Shown in pieces: positions 45,404 to 49,761 of a stretch of DNA of 49,761 nt. The stretch is taken from NCBI GenBank assembly GCA_031263485.1, contig JAISFS010000333.1, positions 1 to 49,761 on the forward strand. Direction: 5' to 3'. This DNA is from Deltaproteobacteria bacterium. Lineage in GTDB: Bacteria > Desulfobacterota > Desulfarculia > Adiutricales > Adiutricaceae. The notes beneath the pieces were generated by a model. That model searched no databases. It was given only the letters and a program-made list of their open reading frames with translations, and was not told the DNA's origin. Position 1 is the first letter of the stretch, and the number at the start of each line of letters is the position of its first letter. The position numbers and the translations under genes are program-made.

Positions 45404-47487
45404 GGGAGAGCACTCAGCGGCACACGGTAGAGCCAGTCGGCGTCCGAGTCCGCGCCCGTCTTGAGCCAGTTGTCCACGTCCGAGTCGATGAACTCGTATA
45501 GGGAGAGTTTGGACAACAGCTCCAGAAGGAACCCCCTCTGCATGTTAGGGGACCAGGAGTCCCAAATGTCCTGATTCAGCGTCATGACCCGGCTGCGGTA
45601 GGGGAGCCCGTCCAGGTACTCGCCCAAGAGCCCCGTCCCGGAAAGCTGCGCCGCGTTGGCGTTCAGCTCGTCGGGATCCATACCCGCCTTGAGCGCGGCG
45701 GAGAGGATCGCATCGAAAAAGTTGCGGGAATTCCCTGAGAGGATATCCTCCGCCCCTTCCGTTATCGCCCTCACGGCCAGAGAAAGCGAGTCCATCTGGC
45801 TCTTGGTGAGAAGCACCGCGAGTTTGACCGTTCGGACGTCACGAGGGTAATCGGAATCCAGGAAACCCAAATCCCTGTCGGGTATCCATGCGCGCACGAC
45901 CGAGGGTGCGGAGGCATTTTTCCCGCTGACCGGATAGTCCAGGCGCACCGAGTAACCCAGGAGAGATTCGGCTATCCGAACCCGCTCCTCGGACATCAGG
46001 TCCCGTTCGAGAGGCTTGGCTCCGAACATGGGAGTAACTGGGATCATGGATCGGTTTGCCGTATCCAAAGAGGCCAAAACGATTGATAACATTCTTGAGA
46101 AGGCATGGAGTCCGGCTTCGGGGGATTGAATTTCTATCGGGATGTAGGCCTTTACGCCGGCCAGATCGGATGACATCGCCTCGTAGGCTTCCCTGGCGTA
46201 AGAGTGGTTATCAGCGCCCTCGGCGGTCCGCAAGTGTAGCGTCGCCAGCCGCACCCCCCTGGCCTCGGCCTTGGTCTTGAGCGCGGCCGGATCGTCACGG
46301 GTGGCGCGGCCGGGGTCATCGGAAGGGAACGGACCCGCGTCCGTCACAAGGATCGCAAGCCCGCCCCCGAAACTCTCCCAATCGAGTGTCAGCGCCTCGT
46401 TTACTGCGGCTATCGAGTCCCTGTTGAAGACGCGGGGAGCTTGCCCGGCGCCGATTACCTGGCCTATCGCCTCCTCTATGGCAACGCGCTCAACGGCGTT
46501 TTTGAAGCCCGAGACGAGCCTTGCTCCATATTCTTCATGCGGTGCCGCAGGAGGCGGGCTCCGGAAGGCCACGAAGGCCAGATAGGAATTTTCCGCATTC
46601 CCGCTCGCGCTTAGCGAGTCGTAGTAATTTTGGATAACGTTCAAGGTTTCGAGGGCGTAAGGCGTCATCGACTCCGAGACGTCCACAATGAAGCAGACGG
46701 CAAGCTTACCTGAACCCCCTGCCGCGTCTGCCTCATCGATGACGACGGCACCGGCGGCATCGTCCGCATCAGTGGACTCTCCGGAGGGCAGAACTATTGC
46801 CGTCTCGCCCGCGAAAATTCCAGGATTGATGGATGCGACCTCCAGGAGCCTCACGTCATCCAGGCTATCATCATAATTGAAGATGGGCATGATGTTGAGG
46901 CGATCGGAGACAGCCGCGCCATCGTCGTCCGTAGGCTCCATCGCCATCACCGGGAAACTCATGGGTGGGACCAGCAGATTGTCCCGGTACTCAGCGAACC
47001 GTCTGGCCAGGCTCTCCATGGCGTCACTTATGCCTTGCTTGTAGGCTATTTCAAGAATGTCGCTTTTGCGCTTAAAAAAAATAAGCGGCTGGCGACCGAC
47101 CTTCTCGTCGAAAAGGAGCACCATGGACTGCTTCCACTCCGAGAAGTGGCCGTCCCGGAGCCAGAAGAGGTTCCTGCCCCGAGTGCCCGTCCCGCACTGG
47201 CTCCACTGTCTCCCGTTCTTTTCCCGATGGTCGTAGACGTAAAGGACGGTGAATGGCTTCACCTCCTCCACTTTAGCGGGAGCGCCTCCCGGGCCGTCCA
47301 TGGGTCGGGCGCCGGGATGGGTGATGACCCTCTGGAAGAGGGTCTTCTTCCCTTCCATGACAAGGGGCCTCACTGGCCCCAGGACGAGGGCCTTTTCGGG
47401 GGCCGCGAGCGCAGGGGCGACGGGCAACGCCGCCGCGATGGCGAAGGTTAAAGCCAGTACCCCCCTGGACACTTCCGGGTGTCTCAT
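45400..47487 (-). CDS. Periplasmic VWA protein, PpkA C-terminal-like, copy 1
   Basis: 695 residues from ATG 47487, with AAGGAGA about 9 bases upstream; an earlier in-frame start at 47520 is weaker. The signal peptide is MRHPEVSRGVLALTFAIAAA and ends at ALA-APEK. An SH3-like segment (about 75-145: WLRDGHFSEWKQSMVLLF, then GRQPLIFFKRK) precedes a VWA domain with the MIDAS motif DVSES (269-273). The C-terminal part (about 510-690) is conserved with its neighbour. PpkA kinases of type VI secretion end in the same SH3-like plus VWA arrangement, but no kinase domain is present in this one. The stop overlaps the ATPase start (GTGA). Confidence 0.7.
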   Translation of the reverse strand: MRHPEVSRGVLALTFAIAAALPVAPALAAPEKALVLGPVRPLVMEGKKTLFQRVITHPGARPMDGPGGAPAKVEEVKPFTVLYVYDHREKNGRQWSQCGTGTRGRNLFWLRDGHFSEWKQSMVLLFDEKVGRQPLIFFKRKSDILEIAYKQGISDAMESLARRFAEYRDNLLVPPMSFPVMAMEPTDDDGAAVSDRLNIMPIFNYDDSLDDVRLLEVASINPGIFAGETAIVLPSGESTDADDAAGAVVIDEADAAGGSGKLAVCFIVDVSESMTPYALETLNVIQNYYDSLSASGNAENSYLAFVAFRSPPPAAPHEEYGARLVSGFKNAVERVAIEEAIGQVIGAGQAPRVFNRDSIAAVNEALTLDWESFGGGLAILVTDAGPFPSDDPGRATRDDPAALKTKAEARGVRLATLHLRTAEGADNHSYAREAYEAMSSDLAGVKAYIPIEIQSPEAGLHAFSRMLSIVLASLDTANRSMIPVTPMFGAKPLERDLMSEERVRIAESLLGYSVRLDYPVSGKNASAPSVVRAWIPDRDLGFLDSDYPRDVRTVKLAVLLTKSQMDSLSLAVRAITEGAEDILSGNSRNFFDAILSAALKAGMDPDELNANAAQLSGTGLLGEYLDGLPYRSRVMTLNQDIWDSWSPNMQRGFLLELLSKLSLYEFIDSDVDNWLKTGADSDADWLYRVPLSALP

Positions 47488-47879
47488 GCCTTGCGGTCTC
47501 CTTGAAATCCTGAGTCCCAAGATGGCACGTTAAAGGAATGCCGGATGCCGGGCGGCAAAAGTTGCGGAAACCCGTTTCGAAGCTCTGCCGAGAGTCGGCA
47601 AGAATCATCGGGCTGGCCGGATACCGGAAACGCCGGGTCGGCCGCCGTATGCGGCATATCGCGGGCAGAGGGTTTCATGGCGGCCTGGGCGGTGGCCCTC
47701 ATGGGGGAGCGTGGGGCGGTGTTCATGGCGGCCTGGGCGGAGGAGCTCATGGGGGAGCGCGGGGCGGCGTTCATGGTGGCTCGGGTGGTGCCTTTCGCAG
47801 CCAAGGCGGCATCTTCAGATAGATCCTGGGGCGGACCGAAGGCTACAGACGAGGCGAAAACGTACGGGAGCGCCGTCAC
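47484..47879 (-). CDS. Possible small ORF between the two VWA genes
   Basis: A 131-residue frame opens with GTG overlapping the stop of the VWA copy 2 gene by four bases, and closes within the next gene. It starts MTALPYVFASSVAF and then carries a 16-residue repeat (AAMNTAPRSPMRATAQ-like) from the 48-bp DNA repeat. There is no recognisable domain. A pseudo-frame is as likely as a gene. Confidence 0.2.
   Translation of the reverse strand: MTALPYVFASSVAFGPPQDLSEDAALAAKGTTRATMNAAPRSPMSSSAQAAMNTAPRSPMRATAQAAMKPSARDMPHTAADPAFPVSGQPDDSCRLSAELRNGFPQLLPPGIRHSFNVPSWDSGFQGDRKA
47675..47800. repeat. 48-bp tandem repeat between the VWA genes
   Basis: Units at 47675 and 47723 (48 bp each, starting TCATGGCGGCCTGGGCGG) and a degraded third at 47771. 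The unit is 16 codons, so repeat changes would keep the reading frame of the small ORF on the minus strand. Confidence 0.8.
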
Positions 47880-49761
47880 GGGAGAGAGTCCAAAGGAACG
47901 CGGTAGAGCCAGTCGCCGTCCGTGTCCGCGCCCGTCTTGAGCCAGTTGTTCATGTCGGAGTCGATGAAAGCGTAACGGCTGAGCTTGGACTCGAGCTCCA
48001 GGATGAAATCCCTCTGCTGGCCGGGGGTCCAGGAGTCCCAGACCTCCTGGTTCAGCGACATGACCCGGCTCTGGTAGGGGAGCCCTTCCAGGTACTCGCC
48101 CAGAAGCCCCATCTCGGACAGAAGCTTCGGATCCGCGGTGAGCTCGTTCGGGTCGCGGCCCGCCTGGGCGGCGGCGGAGACGACCGCGTCGAAGAAGTTC
48201 CGGGAGCTCCCGGAGATCATGTCGCTCGCCCCGGCCACGATGGCTCTGACGGCCTGGTTGAGCGAGCTCAGCTGGCTCTTGGTGAGGAGCACCGCTACCT
48301 TGACCGTGCGCACGTCGCGCGGGTTCTGGGAGTCCAGGAAACCCAGGTCCTTGTCCGGGATCCAGGAGCGCACGACCGAAGGCGGCGTGGCCTTGTTTTT
48401 GGCACCAAGATAGTCCAGGCGCACGGAATAGCCCAACAGCGAGCCCACGTTCCGGGCCGCCTCCTCGGGCGTCTCGTCCGGCCTGGGAGGCTTGGCCGCC
48501 TCGGCCTGCGACACGGGGTTCATGCCGCGCCCCGCCGAATCCAGGGCGTTCACGAGCTCGGTCTGCAGCCTGGCGAAGGCCGAGGGGCCGGACTCGCGGG
48601 ACGGGACCTCCACCGGGATGTATGCCTTGCGTCCCGCGAGATCGGCCGCCAGCGCCTCGTAGGCGTCCCGGGCGTAGCGGTGGTTGGCCGCGCCCTCGGG
48701 GGTCCTCAGATGAAGCGTGACCAGCCTCACCTTCTTGGCCTCGGCCTTGGCCCTGACGGCGCCCGGATCATCGCGGGAGGCGCTGTTGCCGTCGGACCGG
48801 GGGAGCGGGCCCGCGTCCGAGACGAGAATGATGATGCCGCCGCCGAAACGGTCCCAGTCGAGCTTCAGGGCCTCGTTGATGCCAGCGATCGAGTCCTCGT
48901 TGAAGGCGTGGGTGGAGTGCTCCGCCTCCTTGACCTGGGCTATCGCGCTCTCGATGGCGGCCCGCTCGTTGGCGTTCTTGAAATCCGAGATGAGCCTGGT
49001 GCCGTATTCGGTGAGCGGCGCCGCCGCTGGCGAGCTCCGGAAGGCCACGAAGGCCAGGTAGGTGTTCTCGGCGTTCCCGCTCCTCATGATGGCGTCGTAG
49101 TAGTTCCTGATGACGCTCCGGGTCTCTTCGATGTAGGGGCCCATCGACATGGTGGTGTCTATGACGAAGCAGACCGCGAGCTTCTGAGACCCCTCGGCGC
49201 CGGGAGAGGGCTGGGCCGGGGCGGAATTGTCCGGGAGCTGGCTCACCACCTCGTCCGAGACGTTTCCCGGGTTGATCGAGGCTACGTCCAGGAGCTTCAC
49301 GGCCTCCAGCTGGTCGTCGAAGTTGAAGATGGGCATGATGTAGAACTGTTCGCGGGGCACCGCGCCCTCCTCGTCAGTGGGCTCCATGGCCGCCACGGGG
49401 TAGTCCGCGGGCGGGACCTGCTGGCTGTCCATGTACTCCGCGAAACGCCTGGCCAGGCTCTCCAAGGCGTCCCTTATGCCGGGGCTGCCGGCGATGTCGA
49501 GGATGTCGTTCTTGCGCTTGAAGAACAGGAGCGGCTGGCGGCCGACCTTCTCGTCGAAGAGGAGCACCATGGACTGCTTCCACTCGGAGACGCGGTCGTC
49601 CCGGAGCCAGAAGAGGTTGCTGCCCCGGGTGCCGGCCCCGCACCGGAACCACAGCCTCCCGTTCACGTCCCTGCGCTCGTAGACGTACAGGACGGTGAAG
49701 GGCTTCACCGGCTGGCCGGGAGCGCCGTCCGGACTCTCCCTGACCAGGGCGCCGGGATGGG
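47876..49761 (-). CDS. Periplasmic VWA protein, PpkA C-terminal-like, copy 2 (5' end outside window)
   Basis: The C-terminal 628 residues are visible; the gene runs past the right edge, as the frame stays open with HPGALVRESPDG, which aligns with copy 1's HPGARPMDGPGG. The order is the same as copy 1: SH3-like FWLRDDRVSEWKQSMVLLF, VWA with DTTMS at the MIDAS position, and the closing LYRVPLDSLP. By eye it is about 60% identical to copy 1 throughout. The third MIDAS-motif residue is Thr, not Ser. It is the first visible gene of the run and presumably carries a signal peptide as copy 1 does. Confidence 0.7.
   Translation of the reverse strand, partial: HPGALVRESPDGAPGQPVKPFTVLYVYERRDVNGRLWFRCGAGTRGSNLFWLRDDRVSEWKQSMVLLFDEKVGRQPLLFFKRKNDILDIAGSPGIRDALESLARRFAEYMDSQQVPPADYPVAAMEPTDEEGAVPREQFYIMPIFNFDDQLEAVKLLDVASINPGNVSDEVVSQLPDNSAPAQPSPGAEGSQKLAVCFVIDTTMSMGPYIEETRSVIRNYYDAIMRSGNAENTYLAFVAFRSSPAAAPLTEYGTRLISDFKNANERAAIESAIAQVKEAEHSTHAFNEDSIAGINEALKLDWDRFGGGIIILVSDAGPLPRSDGNSASRDDPGAVRAKAEAKKVRLVTLHLRTPEGAANHRYARDAYEALAADLAGRKAYIPVEVPSRESGPSAFARLQTELVNALDSAGRGMNPVSQAEAAKPPRPDETPEEAARNVGSLLGYSVRLDYLGAKNKATPPSVVRSWIPDKDLGFLDSQNPRDVRTVKVAVLLTKSQLSSLNQAVRAIVAGASDMISGSSRNFFDAVVSAAAQAGRDPNELTADPKLLSEMGLLGEYLEGLPYQSRVMSLNQEVWDSWTPGQQRDFILELESKLSRYAFIDSDMNNWLKTGADTDGDWLYRVPLDSLP

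Overview
The window is high-GC, densely coded bacterial chromosome with one clearly AT-rich insert and several stretches that carry no gene. Gene content suggests a Gram-negative bacterium: AddAB-type recombination, a CheX-like phosphatase, periplasmic signal peptides and a TagRST/PpkA-like set known from type VI secretion. Desulfobacterota (old Deltaproteobacteria) is my best guess. That is an inference from gene content and style; no rRNA is present to test it.

Layout. 79-1239 (minus): GT-C-like membrane glycosyltransferase that ends abruptly near the window edge. 1240-4132: decayed DNA with a TnpB zinc-ribbon remnant. 4133-5342 (plus): HipA-like kinase whose N-terminus is out of frame with its body. 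5870-6766 (minus): SAM methyltransferase with its own promoter. 7045-16779 (minus): a tight run cysS - uvrB - recJ - TPR/glycosyltransferase - magnesium-chelatase-like ChlI/ChlD fusion, the last three overlapping by a few bases. 16780-23024: an accessory region. It holds two tandem AT-rich AlbA_2/GHKL ATPase genes, one small orphan gene, and four small transposon-like elements: two copies of one ~195-bp family, one with CTAG duplications and one with a 10-bp duplication. 23025-31199 (minus): addB then addA. 32227-32754 (minus): CheX-like gene with a good promoter. 32755-36202: gene-free DNA with tandem repeats. 36203-40288 (plus): a 1361-residue helical-repeat protein of unknown function. 40893-49761 (minus): two tandem PpkA-like VWA proteins, an ABC ATPase, an ABC permease and an FGE/SUMF1-domain protein.

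How the genes fit together. The last block matches, gene for gene, much of the TagRST-PpkA threonine-phosphorylation pathway that controls type VI secretion. No kinase, phosphatase or secretion structural gene is visible here, so the match is by composition only. AddA carries Ala where the nuclease motif (D/E)XK needs an acid, while AddB keeps its nuclease and Fe-S cysteines; the complex may therefore have one nuclease. A recurring style feature is short-period repeats: several housekeeping proteins carry low-complexity linkers encoded by tandem repeats, and intergenic DNA carries arrays of 8, 25, 30, 48 and 84 bp.
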